A DNA stretch of 64,000 nt from Dama dama (GCF_033118175.1 NC_083711.1:46200001-46264000), one strand, 5' to 3'; counted from the first letter of the stretch, positions 1 to 9,670 are shown. Notes: generated by a model not told the origin, from the sequence alone. Numbers and translations are program-made.

Positions 1-670
1 ATCTCCACACTTGCTCAGTAGGAGCTCCTATTGCAGCTCCTGAATTGTAGAAGCCACAGCTCACACTGACGATGCAGCTGGTGCAGATGCAAGAAGCAGT
101 TCCAAGGGTCTTGATATGGCTGGCTTGGCTGACTTTGGAACCCTAATTCGTGTTTTCCTGTCCCTTTCCTCCATGCTCGGTGTTACAAATCCAATGTTAC
201 TACGTTTGACTATTCAAACCTAGATAAAATCCCCTTACTCTAGTTGCAAGGGGATGGAAAAATGAGTTTCTGGCTCCTTTGACTTCTAGAGTAAGTGGTA
301 GCCTTTGCCAGGTACCAAGACTCATGTAGTAGAAATGAGGATCATTTTCAGCTATCTAAAATGACATGTATTTATTTCAAAACTTCTGTAATAAAATTTG
401 CTGAAGTTTTCTTTCTATACCCTCCTCTTTTTTCCTTATGCACATTTTCTAATAGTTAGGTCATTCAAAAGTATGCTTTCAGTTACCCAAATACTCCAAA
501 GTCATTGTTTATATTAAGTGCTAACAAACTCATACTACTAAGCTATCCCACCTAGATATTCAGAAAATGCTTTCTCTACAAAGTGACCCAAACATCTGAA
601 TTCTCAAATTCAATTTGTGATGACCATCTGTCCAACTCTGTCTCCTGTCTCCTTCACTGACCACCTCCTT
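1..670 (+). other. Conserved OR upstream block, unit 1
   Basis: Non-coding sequence that can be aligned by eye with about 36380-37160 (unit 3) and about 47440-48060 (unit 4), each upstream of an OR5H-like gene. It has no credible ORF. It contains a donor-like site at 290/291. Unit 2 has no counterpart. It is a candidate for promoter plus 5' non-coding exon of OR copy 1; that role is inference. The left part of the block is cut by the window edge. Confidence 0.5.
288..296 (+). other. Candidate 5'UTR splice donor for OR copy 1
   Basis: AGA/GTAAGT, a near-consensus donor, at 290/291. The equivalent site is kept in unit 3 (36763/36764) and unit 4 (47720/47721, AGA/GTAAGA). Joined to the acceptor ending at 1124 it would give an intron of about 0.83 kb, a usual layout for OR 5' non-coding exons. 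No transcript evidence is available here. Confidence 0.35.
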
Positions 671-747
671 CACATCTAAGTTACTGAGTCTTAGTGACTC
701 TACATTCTGATTTATTTCTATCTTTTTTTTCCTCCTTATCACGAGTG

Positions 748-826
748 ATCCCATGGACTATAGCCCACCAGGCTCCTCTGTGGGATTACCCAAGCAAGAA
801 TACTGGAGAGGGTATGCTAGTACTAA
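748..826 (-). mobile_element. Bov-tA SINE fragment (antisense), chimeric
   Basis: Antisense Bov-tA sequence with the recognisable 'cccaccaggctcctctg' core. Its left flank matches the flank of the fragment at 12103-12170, and its right flank matches the flank of the fragment at 12757-12865, so it looks like a recombinant of the two. Confidence 0.7.
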
Positions 827-911
827 ATACATTTAAGGGCACTCTGATAAGTGTATGACTTGGTTTCAGTTACTTTCTCCCAACATTCTTTTCATAAAGC
901 TTACATCTACT

Positions 912-1083
912 TGGGCTTCCCTAGTGGCTCAGATAGTAAAGAATCCGCCTGCAATGTGAGAGACCTAGGTTTGGTCCCTGAGTTGGGAAGGTCCCCTGGA
1001 CGTGGGCATGGCAACCCACTCCAGGATTCTTACCTGGAGAATCCCCATGAAGAAGCCTGGGGGGATACAGTCCATGGGGTCAT
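912..1083 (+). mobile_element. Bov-tA tRNA-Glu-derived SINE upstream of OR copy 1
   Basis: The typical 'gggcttccct' start, A/B-box-like tRNA region and 'ggcaacccactccag' body are visible. It is flanked by a perfect 11-bp target-site duplication, ttacatctact at 901-911 and 1084-1094. The same insertion with the same duplication lies at 12956-13126 upstream of OR copy 2, but not upstream of copies 3 and 4, so it arose in the ancestor of units 1 and 2. It ends 47 bases before the OR start codon. Confidence 0.85.
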
Positions 1084-1129
1084 TTACATCTACTTACACC
1101 TTACACTTTCTGATTTCATTTCAGGGAGC

Positions 1130-2059
1130 ATGGATACTAAAAATGCAACACTGCTCTCAATGTTTGTTCTCACCGGACTTCCCTATCACCTGGAGTGGCA
1201 AATCCCCCTATTCCTGTTGTTCTTGGTGATATACCTCATCACCACTATGGGAAACCTTGGACTAATTTATCTCATCTATAATGACCCTCACCTTCACATC
1301 CCCATGTACTTATTCCTTGGGAGTTTAGCCTTCGTGGATTCTTGGATATCATCCACAGTGACCCCCAAGATGCTAGTCAATTTTTTTGCCAGGAGAAAAA
1401 TGATATCTCTCTCTGAATGCATGTTACAATTTCTTTCCTTTGCATTTGGTGGAACCACGGAATGCTTCTTGCTTGCAACAATGGCATATGATCGCTATGT
1501 GGCCATATGCAAACCATTACTGTATCCAGGGATTATGACCAACAGACTATGCATCCAGCTGTTAGTCTCATCATTTGTAGCAGGACTTATTCATTCTATG
1601 ATTCATGTAGGTGCTTTATTCAGGTTAACCTTCTGTAAGTCTAACATAATACATCACTTTTACTGTGACATCATGCCATTGTTTAAGATTTCTTGTACCG
1701 ACCCTTCAATTAATGTCCTAATGGTGTTTATTTCCTCTGGGTCAATACAGGTGCTTAGCATTATGACTGTTCTTGTCTCTTATGCACTTGTTCTATATAC
1801 GGTTTTGAAAAAGAAGTCTGGACAAGGCATAAGAAAGGCCTTCTCCACCTGTGGAGCCCACCTCCTGTCTGTCTCTTTATACTACGGGCCTCTTCTCTTC
1901 ATGTATGTGCGCCCTGGATCCACACAGGCAGATGATCAAGATATGATGGACTCTCTATTTTACACTGTCATAATTCCCTTGTTAAATCCAATCATCTACA
2001 GCCTGAGAAATAAGAAAGTCATAGATTCACTGACAAAAGTATTAAAGAGAAATGCTTAG
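1130..2059 (+). CDS. Olfactory receptor, OR5H-like, copy 1 (intact, 309 aa)
   Basis: Seven-transmembrane class A odorant receptor, expected in olfactory cilia membranes and coupled to Golf. Visible family marks are an N-glycosylation site NAT at residues 5-7, GN in TM1 (41-42), PMYLFLG at the start of TM2 (58-64), TM3 Cys97, MAYDRYVAIC (118-127) with the DRY triplet, extracellular loop Cys169/179/189, KAFSTCGAH before TM6 (237-244) and PLLNPIIYSLRNK in TM7 (283-295). Length 309 is normal. I start at 1130, which matches the OR5H N-terminus and follows a pyrimidine tract plus AG acceptor ending at 1124. The frame is open to 851, but that part translates the SINE and is not accepted. It is the first of four paralogs and differs from copy 2 at 10 residues. 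OR5H assignment is by recognised motifs, not by tree. Confidence 0.93.
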   Translation: MDTKNATLLSMFVLTGLPYHLEWQIPLFLLFLVIYLITTMGNLGLIYLIYNDPHLHIPMYLFLGSLAFVDSWISSTVTPKMLVNFFARRKMISLSECMLQFLSFAFGGTTECFLLATMAYDRYVAICKPLLYPGIMTNRLCIQLLVSSFVAGLIHSMIHVGALFRLTFCKSNIIHHFYCDIMPLFKISCTDPSINVLMVFISSGSIQVLSIMTVLVSYALVLYTVLKKKSGQGIRKAFSTCGAHLLSVSLYYGPLLFMYVRPGSTQADDQDMMDSLFYTVIIPLLNPIIYSLRNKKVIDSLTKVLKRNA

Positions 2060-2905
2060 ATCTCATACTATTATCAGTTCTTTTTTTTACTGATATAGTC
2101 ACAAAACAGTGCAGATTACATGTGGTTCAGATTGGGTTAGGGTTCAAGGTTTTTTGCAGTTATAATTACTCTAGTGTTTTGACCTAAGTTGTTAGTACTA
2201 ACATACTCCTTAAAATATTCATGTATACTGTTAAAAAAATGCAAGGAATTCTCAACAATTTTCATGTCACATTAGAATAAATGAAGCAGGAAACAAAATA
2301 TTTTACATACTTGTATATTCTATAATGTAGATTTACAAAATGATTAGGCACGGAAGTAGTAATGTTCCTCTAATAGGATTAGACTCTGTTGTCTTTGATA
2401 GTAATATAGCTGCACAGCCTGGAGATTAACTGCATGCAAATCCACAATGGAGGCAATGTTTGTGTTTGAATGAAATGATGTAAATCACAAGAATTCTGCT
2501 GCAGACTAAAAGGTCTTTCATTCCACTTTATTTGGGACATGGTGAGTTCCCCCATCATCATGGGGATTCAACAGTCATACTCTAGAGAAAAATAAAAAGA
2601 AATGGGAAAAGCAATGAAGAAAAAATGAGAAGCAAGTTAAGACAGTGAAGGGAGAGTCAACTTTTAAGAGGATGCTCTTAGCCCAGTCATTGTCCATGAG
2701 CAACAAGAAGAGGGAATTGGCTCTCACTGTCTATGATGTCACTTCCCAGTTGTGCCTGTATTTTGTAGGATAATCTGAAAACCTTCGCTAATTAGACAGT
2801 TAGATGAGACTGAAGAATTTAATTGGGACGGGCTTAAAGAAAAAGAAAAGTGGCAGAATAAGAAGGAAATGGTCAATCTTGCTAGATTTTTTTAAGAGAA
2901 ACTTA
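2060..2905 (+). repeat. 3' flank of OR copy 1, duplicated in unit 2
   Basis: Non-coding. It matches 14103-14960 almost base for base, and 38855-39690 and 50819-51650 more distantly, so it is part of the ancestral duplication unit. AATAAA at 2276-2281 is a possible poly-A signal. The copy 2 and copy 4 counterparts read AATAAT. Confidence 0.8.
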
Positions 2906-3172
2906 AATGACAGGAGTAGTCAGAAGGTTCTTAAGAAGGAGAAGCATGTCCTCCAGCAGGATACATTGTTCTTATATAATCATTGGTACAGAGTATAAGG
3001 AAAAACATATCCTTGAGTCAATGAGTTGTTTTGTTATGTAATCATTAGCTCTGGGCTTAAAGAAAAAAATATTTGTCCTCTTCTCCTTCTCGAGAGCCAT
3101 AGACCCTTTTCCTCTCCTCGGGGACCTTGGACTTCTTATCAACCTACCTAAGAATTGACTTTCTCAATACTC
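2906..3172. mobile_element. LTR-like fragment (tentative)
   Basis: The unit alignment stops at about 2905. The sequence that follows, ending near 3172 with a pyrimidine-rich 'ggggaccttgg' section, resembles the 3' part of ruminant endogenous retroviral LTRs. No coding retroviral sequence is present. Assignment is from memory of the style of sequence and is weak. Confidence 0.3.
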
Positions 3173-3684
3173 TATATTATGAAGATGCTTTGCTTTTCTT
3201 AATCTGGAGATTTAAAAGGATTCATAGCTCCTCTTTCTTTATATACATGTATATTCATACATTTTTCACCATTTTATAATACTTTATACTATTCAGAAGA
3301 TTGCTTACAAAATTGACCAGCAATGCATTCAAAGAAACAAAAGCGTTAATACAAACAAAAACGTTGAAAAGCGTTAATAGGTAAAATCAAAGAAACACAA
3401 ATTAAAACTAGTATTATATTTCTAAAGTCTGGTTTAACAGTATGGAAGAGTCTTATTGAGTGTAGTACACTCAATACACATCACTGTACACATTGATGTG
3501 TACACATCAATAATCCCTGTGCTAGATTGTTTTAATTCTTTAAAAAAGGTTTTCAAAATCTGTTGGCTTGGAAATACCTAGGAATATTATTAAAACACAG
3601 ATTGCCAGGCTCCACCAATAGAGTTTTTGATTTATTAATGTTAATGCTGTTGGTTTATAAACATGTTTACTGAAGCTCTGTTTT
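3173..3684 (+). other. Unit spacer, no gene
   Basis: AT-rich non-coding sequence. Part of it, about 3190-3380, can be matched to about 42775-42960 in unit 3. I see no ORF or RNA gene. Confidence 0.5.
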
Positions 3685-4135
3685 GGATTGAATTTTGAGT
3701 TTCCTTAAAATTCATATGCTGAAGTCCCAAGGTGGCACTATTTGGAGTGGGGTCCTTGGGAGGTAATTAGGGTTAGACTATGGAATCATAAGGGTGGAAT
3801 ATTTGTGATATTCATGACAGGATTAGTGTGCTTATAAAAAGAGAAAGAGATATATAGTGTGCCTTGCTCTTGCTCTCTTCTACTCTCTCTCTCTCTCCAT
3901 CCCCTCGTCTGACCTTTCTCCATGAGTGCTCACCCATGGAAGGCCATGTGAGCCCAGCGAGAAGGTAGTGGTCTATGAGTTAAAAAGTGGCTTCTGGTCA
4001 GGTACTGTATCTCTGGCACCTTGCTTTTGAATTTTTCATCCTTCAGCACTGTAAAAAAAATAATGGTTTGTGTTTAAGTCACCCAGTGTATGATATTTTG
4101 TTACAGCAGCTAAACAGAATAGGATAACCATTGTT
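3685..4135 (+). mobile_element. MaLR-type LTR (MST/MLT1-like), old
   Basis: The order of features matches ERVL-MaLR LTRs. A 'catatgctgaagtcc' region and 'ggtaattagggttag' come first, then a CT-rich stretch (3865-3905), then 'catgtgagcccagcgagaagg', and a 3' end resembling 'acccagt...ttacagcagc'. It is non-coding and strongly diverged, so it is an ancient insertion. It occurs only in unit 1 within this window. Confidence 0.6.
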
Positions 4136-4908
4136 TTTAAATAATCAGTGAAGCAAAATTGTTATAATATCTAAATATTTAGAGACCAGTCAAAGAGAAG
4201 TGTCTATATTCCCTACCTCTACTTCTTCGTAAATATTCTAAAAGCTTTCACCTTCTGTATTATACTCTACTTTTTCTCCTGTTTTGTACAGGTAGATGCA
4301 GACATCAACATAACATTTCTTTCAAAGGATGAAGAATTGTTGACCTTTTTCTACACTCTCCTTGGGAACAATGATTGAAAGTGATAATAAACAATCAAAA
4401 CTTCATTGCATAATTTCAATAAAGTTAATTAACGGGAATAAAATCTGTCCATGAGAAAAACACTAATTGCCAACTTTTGTACCACTTTTGTACCATCATT
4501 TTCAAAGAGAATTTCATATATAAGATGTTCCACTTGCTATAATGATGTGATGTTTATCCCCTCTGTGGAAGTACCCTCTATTTTAGACTTATCTGATAGC
4601 AATAAGAGATAATCTTCTCATATTTCCTTTATTTTTCTAGAAAAATAAAGAGATTCACAGGGTTTACAGTGAGTGTTAACAAGACTTCAAAAATGTTTAA
4701 AATCTAAGATTGAACCAAAAAACAAACACTTAACTATACAATGCTTACACAAAATCAACCTTAAATATAAAGACCCCAAGAGGTTCCAAATAAGTTAAAA
4801 GTAAAAGGACAGGAAAACATCATGAAATTACCCAGGAGAAAAAAAAAAAAGTGATTTTGTTGATAGCAACTAAACTGAGATACTGACAGTATAGAATATC
4901 CTGCCCAA
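4136..4908. other. Spacer, nothing recognised
   Basis: AT-rich non-coding sequence with many stops in all frames. I see no repeat family or RNA that I can name. It ends exactly at the left edge of the duplicated block beginning at 4909. Confidence 0.5.
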
Positions 4909-4931
4909 CAGAAGCAGAAAACAGTATTTTA

Positions 4932-6322
4932 TTTTTATTTTTATTTTTTTGTCATACATTGATATGAATCAGCCATAGATTTACACGTATTCCCCATCCC
5001 GATCCCCCCTCCCACCTCCCTCTCCACCCGATTCCTCTGGGTCTTCCCAGTGCACCAGGCCCGAGCACTCATCTCATGCATCCCACCTGGGCTGGTGATC
5101 TGTTTCACCATAGATAGTATACATGCTGTTCTTTTGAAATATCCCATCCTCACATTCTCCCACAGAGTTCAAAAGTCTGTTCTGTACTTCTGTGTCTCTT
5201 TTTCTGTTTTGCATATAGGGTTATCATTACCATCTTGCTAAATTCCATATATATGTGTTAGTATGCTGTAATGTTCTTTATCTTTCTGGCTTACTTCACT
5301 CTGTATAAGGGGCTCCAGCTTCATCCATCTCATTAGGACTGGTTCAAATGAATTCTTTTTAATGGCTGAGTAATATTCCATGGTGTATATGTACCACAGC
5401 TTCCTTATCCATTCATCTGCTGATGGGCATCTAGGTTGCTTCCATGTCCTGGCTATTATAAACAGTGCTGCGATGAACATTGGGGTGCACGTGTCTCTTT
5501 CAGATCTGGTTTCCTCAGTGTGTATGCCCAGAAGTGGGATTGCTGGGTCATATGGCAGTTCTATTTCCAGTTTTTTAAGAAATCTCCATACTGTTCTCCA
5601 TAGCGGCTGTACTAGTTTGCATTCCCACCAACAGTGTAACAGGGTTCCCTTTTCTCCACACCCTCTCCAGCATTTATTGCTTATAGACTTTTGGATAGCA
5701 GCCATCCTGACTGGCGTGTAATGGTACCTCATTGTGGTTTTGATTTGCATTTCTCTAATAATGAGTGATGTTGAGCATCTTTTCATGTGTTTGTTAGCCA
5801 TCTGTATGTCTTCTTTGGAGAAATGTCTGTTTAGTTCTTTGGCCCATTTTTTGATTGGGTCATTTATTTTTCTGGAATTGAGCTGCAGGAGTTGCTTATA
5901 TATTTTTGAGATTAATCCTTTGTCTGTTTCTTCATTTGCTATTATTTTCTCCCAATCTGAGGGCTGTCTTTTCACCTGACTTATAGTTTCCTTTGTAGTG
6001 CAAAAGCTTTTAAGTTTCATTAGGTCCCATTTGTTTAGTTTTGCTTTTATTTCCAATATTCTGGGAGGTGGGTCATAGAGGATCTTGCTGTGATTTATGT
6101 TGGAGAGTGTTTTGCCTATGTTCTCCTCTAGGAGTTTTATAGTTTCTGGTCTTACATTTAGATCTTTAATCCATTTTGAGTTTATTTTTGTGTATGGTGT
6201 TAGAAAGTGTTCTAGTCTCATTCTTTTACAAGTGGTTGACCAGTTATCCCAGCACCACTTGTTAAAGAGGTTGTCTTTTTTCCATTGTATATCCTTACAT
6301 ATGATATATATATATACAACAG
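4932..6322 (-). mobile_element. 5'-truncated bovine L1, 3' end of ORF2
   Basis: Minus-strand L1. The tail appears as T-rich sequence near 4932-4952, and the C-terminal ORF2 reading frame runs 6221-5238. That frame is open for 327 residues, includes the Cys/His cluster CWRGCGEKGTLLHC and ends at the normal HIYGI terminus. A perfect 16-bp target-site duplication flanks it at 4916-4931 and 6323-6338. The unit 2 partner at about 28165-28181 has the same 16 bases once, so it is the empty site. About 25 bases of AT-rich filler (6298-6322) sit at the 5' junction. Confidence 0.92.
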
Positions 6323-6616
6323 AGAAAACAGTATTTTAAAGCACATAAACATAGCTATAAATGTATGATAAGTTATTGAGTTGTATATGTTGCTTATATG
6401 TGCTTTCATGTTTGTCTGAAATATACCAATCCACTCAACTCTCTTTGAGGAATAAATGAAACCTGAGATATTTTTAAAGCATGCAAGGACATTTTTTGTT
6501 ATGCCAATTCCTTTTTAAGAAAAAATTGCAAATTCATTCTCCTAACTGAATAAAGAATTACTGACAAAAGCCAAATGATTTGTACCTCCCCAAATAATTT
6601 GCTTTTTATTAGAGAC

Positions 6617-6866
6617 CAATACTTTGGCCACCTCATGTGAAGAGTTGACTCATTAGAAAAGACCCTGATGCTGGGATGAAGTGGGGGCAGGAGGAGAAGG
6701 GGACGACAGAGGATGAGATGGCTGGATGGCATCACTGACTCGATGGGCATGAGTTTGAGTAAATTCCGGGAGTTGGTGATGGACAGGGAGGTCTGGCTTG
6801 CTGTGATTCATGGGGTCACAAAGAGTCAGACACGACTGAGTGACTGAACTGAACTGAACTGAATGT
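6617..6866 (+). mobile_element. BovB 3' tail fragment
   Basis: Runs from 'actttggccacctcatg' through the typical GGGGCAGGAGGAGAAGGGGAC region to the terminal (gaact) repeats at about 6845-6863. It is shared with the partner at 28464-28708, so it was inserted before that duplication. Confidence 0.8.
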
Positions 6867-7249
6867 TTTAAAACAAGAGAGTAAAGTTCTTATACTCTTG
6901 TGTTTCTTTCTTCTCCCTTCTTTTCTCTCCCCTCCGTTTCACCTCTTTGTGTTTTTTTCTTTTTCTCCATAGCAAATTGCTACAAAACTAACAAATTATA
7001 TTATATAAACTTATTGACAACTAGCATTATATATATAAAATGAATTATATTTTTTCAATTTGACAGGTTCACATAACATTTGGAAAGCAATATAGGGCAG
7101 ATGCTATTTTCTCTCTCAGGGCAAGTGAATGAGCAGACTCAAGACAACATGAGTAGGGAAGCAGATACCCTCTATGTTCCAATGTCTAGTAATCAGCTTT
7201 TGGGGAGTAGGAAACTACAGCTGCAGTAGCAGTTGACAGTGGTGTTAGC
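6867..7249. other. Duplicated spacer, no gene
   Basis: Pyrimidine-rich then AT-rich sequence shared with about 28709-29095. There is no ORF of interest. Confidence 0.6.
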
Positions 7250-7260
7250 AGGAATTTTTT

Positions 7261-7629
7261 TAAATTTATTTATTTTTTAATTGAAGGATAATTGTTTTAC
7301 AGAATGTTGTTTTCTGTCAAACCTCAACACGAATCAGCCACAGGTAGACATATATCCCCTCCCTTTTGAACCTCACTCCCATCTCCTTCCCCATCCCCCC
7401 ACCAGGCTGATACAGAGCGCCTGTTTGAGTTTCCTGAGACATACAGCAAATTTCCACTGGCTATCTCTATGCAGAATCTAGAAAAATGGTACTGAAGAAT
7501 TTATTTGCAGGGCAGCAGTGGAGAAACAGACATAGAGAACAGACTTATGGACATGGGGAGAGGGGAGGAGAGGGTGAGGTGTATGGAGACAGTAACATGG
7601 AAACTTACATCACCATATGTAAAATAGAT
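7261..7629 (-). mobile_element. 5'-inverted (twin-primed) L1 insertion
   Basis: Two pieces of the same L1 3'UTR lie in opposite orientation. 7261-7475 is minus strand and carries the tail, while 7477-7629 is plus strand. They are adjacent segments in L1, joined with a short shared 'agata'. An 11-bp target-site duplication, aggaatttttt, lies at 7250-7260 and 7630-7640. The partner copy is 29107-29475 with the same duplication. Confidence 0.8.
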
Positions 7630-7814
7630 AGGAATTTTTTGAGCTCTTGATGCAGCAAAGAGTTGTGACCTTGAAAATAAAGCCTCATGATTTTTTAAAG
7701 CACCTAATTCCTTGCATTTTTCTTGACATTCTTGTAGTGGTTCATGGGTAGAGGTTTATGTTTCTTCCATCAAAGTGTGACAGAGGAGAAAAGCGAAACC
7801 TCTTATGCTGTCGT

Positions 7815-8237
7815 GAGCAATGTAAATTGGTATATCTGCTATGGAAAACAGTAGGGAGATTCCTTAAAAAACTAAAAATAGAGCTATCATATGATCCAGC
7901 AATCCCATTCCTGGGTATATGTCTGAAAAAAAGGAAAACACTAATTTAAAAAGATACATGCACTGCAAAGTTCATGGCAGCACTATTTCCCATAGCCAAA
8001 CATAGAAACAACCCAAATGTTCAACAACAGGTAGTGGGCTTAAGAAGATGTGGTATACAGGAACAATGAAATCTTACTCATCCAATAAATGAATGAAATA
8101 CTGCCATTTACAGCAACACGGATAGACCTAGAGATTATTATACTGTAGTCAGACAGAGAAAAACAAATATCATATGGTATCACTTATATATAGAATCTAA
8201 AACTTGATAAAAATAAGTCTATATATAAAATACAAAG
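7815..8237 (+). mobile_element. Old L1 fragment (ORF2 C-terminus and 3'UTR)
   Basis: The start translates to LVYLLWKTVGRFLKKLKIELSYDPAIPFLGI, an L1 ORF2 C-terminal signature, and then runs into L1 3' sequence. It is more diverged than the bovine L1 copies. It is cut at 8237, where BovB sequence begins. The partner continues uncut to about 30350. Confidence 0.75.
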
Positions 8238-8435
8238 GACTCTGATGCTGGGAAAGATTGAAGGCAGGAGGAGTAAGGGACGACACAGTATGAGATGGTT
8301 GGATGGCATCACTGACTTGATGGACATGAGTTTGAGCAAGCTCTCGGAGTTGGTGATGAACAGGGAAGCCTGCTCTGCTGTAGTCCAAGGGGTCAGAAAG
8401 TGTCAGACACGACTGAGTGACTGAACTGAACTGAA
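8238..8435 (+). mobile_element. BovB 3' end
   Basis: Starts inside 'gatgctgggaaagattg' and ends with the (gaact) terminal motif near 8430. It abuts an antisense BovB piece at 8441. Confidence 0.75.
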
Positions 8436-8440
8436 ATTTA

Positions 8441-8637
8441 CTATACAGACCTTTGTCGGCAATGTAATCTCTCTGCTTTCAATACACTGTCTAGGTTTGT
8501 CATAGCTTTTCTTCTAAGGAGCAAGCATCTTCTAATTTCATGGCTCAAATCACCATCCGCAGTGATTTGGGAGCCCAAGAAAATGAAGTCTGTTACTGTT
8601 TCCATTTTTTCCCCATCTATTTGCCTTGAAGTTATGG
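8441..8637 (-). mobile_element. BovB internal fragment (antisense)
   Basis: Reverse complement of the BovB region downstream of the reverse transcriptase core (SWQIDGETV... to ...RDITLPTKV in other copies). It lies tail to tail with 8238-8435, and about 0.3 kb of BovB between the two pieces is missing. This could be two insertions or one inverted and deleted element. Confidence 0.7.
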
Positions 8638-8644
8638 TTCCTCC

Positions 8645-8990
8645 CGTGGAGAGTATTTATCTGCAACAGATCTGAGGGCTTTGTTCCAAACCTAAGGTTT
8701 AGCACTTATCTTGACCTGCCAAAGGCTCCAAAGAGCATCCCTATCTTCGACTACCACTTCAGGGACCTGTTTCTGCTGGATCATATGGTCCAAGTGGCAC
8801 CTGCTTGGAGAGAAGGCTAGATCTTTTGCAAATCTTTCGCCTGTTCTGAGCCATGCCCAAATCAAGCAGTTTTTCTGGTCCCTTCCTAAAGTGGTTTTCT
8901 TAAGGTACTCAATAACGATAACGTTCCTTCTAAAATCCATAGTAGCCTATTAAGAGTTCTGTCTCCTTTCTGGTTGCAGGATGGCTAGAT
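8645..8990. other. Unrecognised sequence with opposed short frames
   Basis: More GC-rich than its surroundings and not matched elsewhere in this window. Frames of 64-82 codons are open on both strands (8626-8820 +, 8711-8953 +, 8940-8692 -), but none shows a domain I recognise. One plus frame reads LDLPKAPKSIPIFDYHFRD, which looks protein-like, and the frame is then broken. A decayed processed pseudogene or an unknown repeat are both possible. Confidence 0.3.
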
Positions 8991-9092
8991 GCAACAATGC
9001 ATCTGTATCTATTACAGTATAATTCTACATGACCCACACAACTGAATCTCAAGAATTTCACTAAATTAAGTGGACCCTGGAACTTTTTAGAT

Positions 9093-9670
9093 TTATTTCT
9101 CATCTTCTAACAGGCAAATGTCTACCAAAAAGTCTAAAGAAGTTGTTATTTCTTGCTCCCTAGGTCCAGTTAGCATCATGGATAAGTGGGATATTTTGTA
9201 GAAGGAAAAGAAATAAAAATCCCTAGAGAAAAAATTTGTAAATAAAGTATGTGATAAAAGCCTTGTATACTGGATATACGAAAAAATTTCAAAACCTAAT
9301 AATAAGAAAATATACAGCTCCATTAAAGAGGACAAAAAGCTTAAACAGACAGGTCACTAAACTAAATGTATATATGTCAAATAAGAACACAAAAATACAC
9401 TCCATACCATTGTTCTTGGGGATATGTAACTGAAGACCACAATGAGATACCATGACCCACCTATTAAAATAACTAAAATTGGAAAGACTATTCCTATTGG
9501 AAGTAGCGATGCGGACTTTTATACTAATAATTAGGCAACAAAAAGATTTTCAAGGTAATCACATGAAATTGAAGAGGGCAGTGTGTCTAAGTCAGGTGTG
9601 GGTTAGGCTGAGGCTACCAGTGCACCTTGTACTGCTCACTCCATCCTCTCACACTGCTGAGATCTCGCAG
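9093..9670 (+). mobile_element. Old L1 ORF2 fragment and spacer
   Basis: About 9245-9535 matches the L1 ORF2 3' region: a polar K/N-rich reading, then 'gaccacaatgagatacca' and 'ctaaaattggaaagac'. It is heavily diverged with no usable frame. The rest is non-coding. Confidence 0.55.

Larger units (their letters stand above)
4909..8237 (+). repeat. Segmental duplication block, partner 28161-30083
   Basis: Collinear and nearly identical to 28161-30083 apart from an L1 fragment at 4932-6322 present only here. The shared contents are a BovB 3' tail, a 5'-inverted L1 and an old L1 fragment. Sequences outside both edges differ: unit 1 has unrecognised spacer on the left and BovB on the right, while unit 2 has an LTR-like piece on the left and continuing L1 on the right. 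Confidence 0.85.

Noticed and set aside
912..1083. tRNA gene call in the SINE head
   Set aside because: The tRNA-Glu-like part is the SINE promoter. It cannot fold as a complete tRNA and is repeated through the window.
851..1129. N-terminal extension making OR copy 1 a 402-residue protein
   Set aside because: It translates a Bov-tA SINE, is out of phase in the sister copy, lies upstream of a good splice acceptor and is not part of OR architecture.
2130..2147. Short telomere-like ggttagggtt
   Set aside because: Only about two partial repeats, present equally in the unit 2 copy. Not a telomeric tract.
5380..6339. Plus-strand frames of 80-113 codons across 5380-6339
   Set aside because: They are the reverse reading of the L1 ORF2 fragment, and the same frames recur on the minus strand of the L1 at 25000-25950.
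7281..7481. 66-codon frame found identically at 29127-29327
   Set aside because: Identity comes from the duplicated L1 3'UTR, read antisense. It is not a conserved gene.
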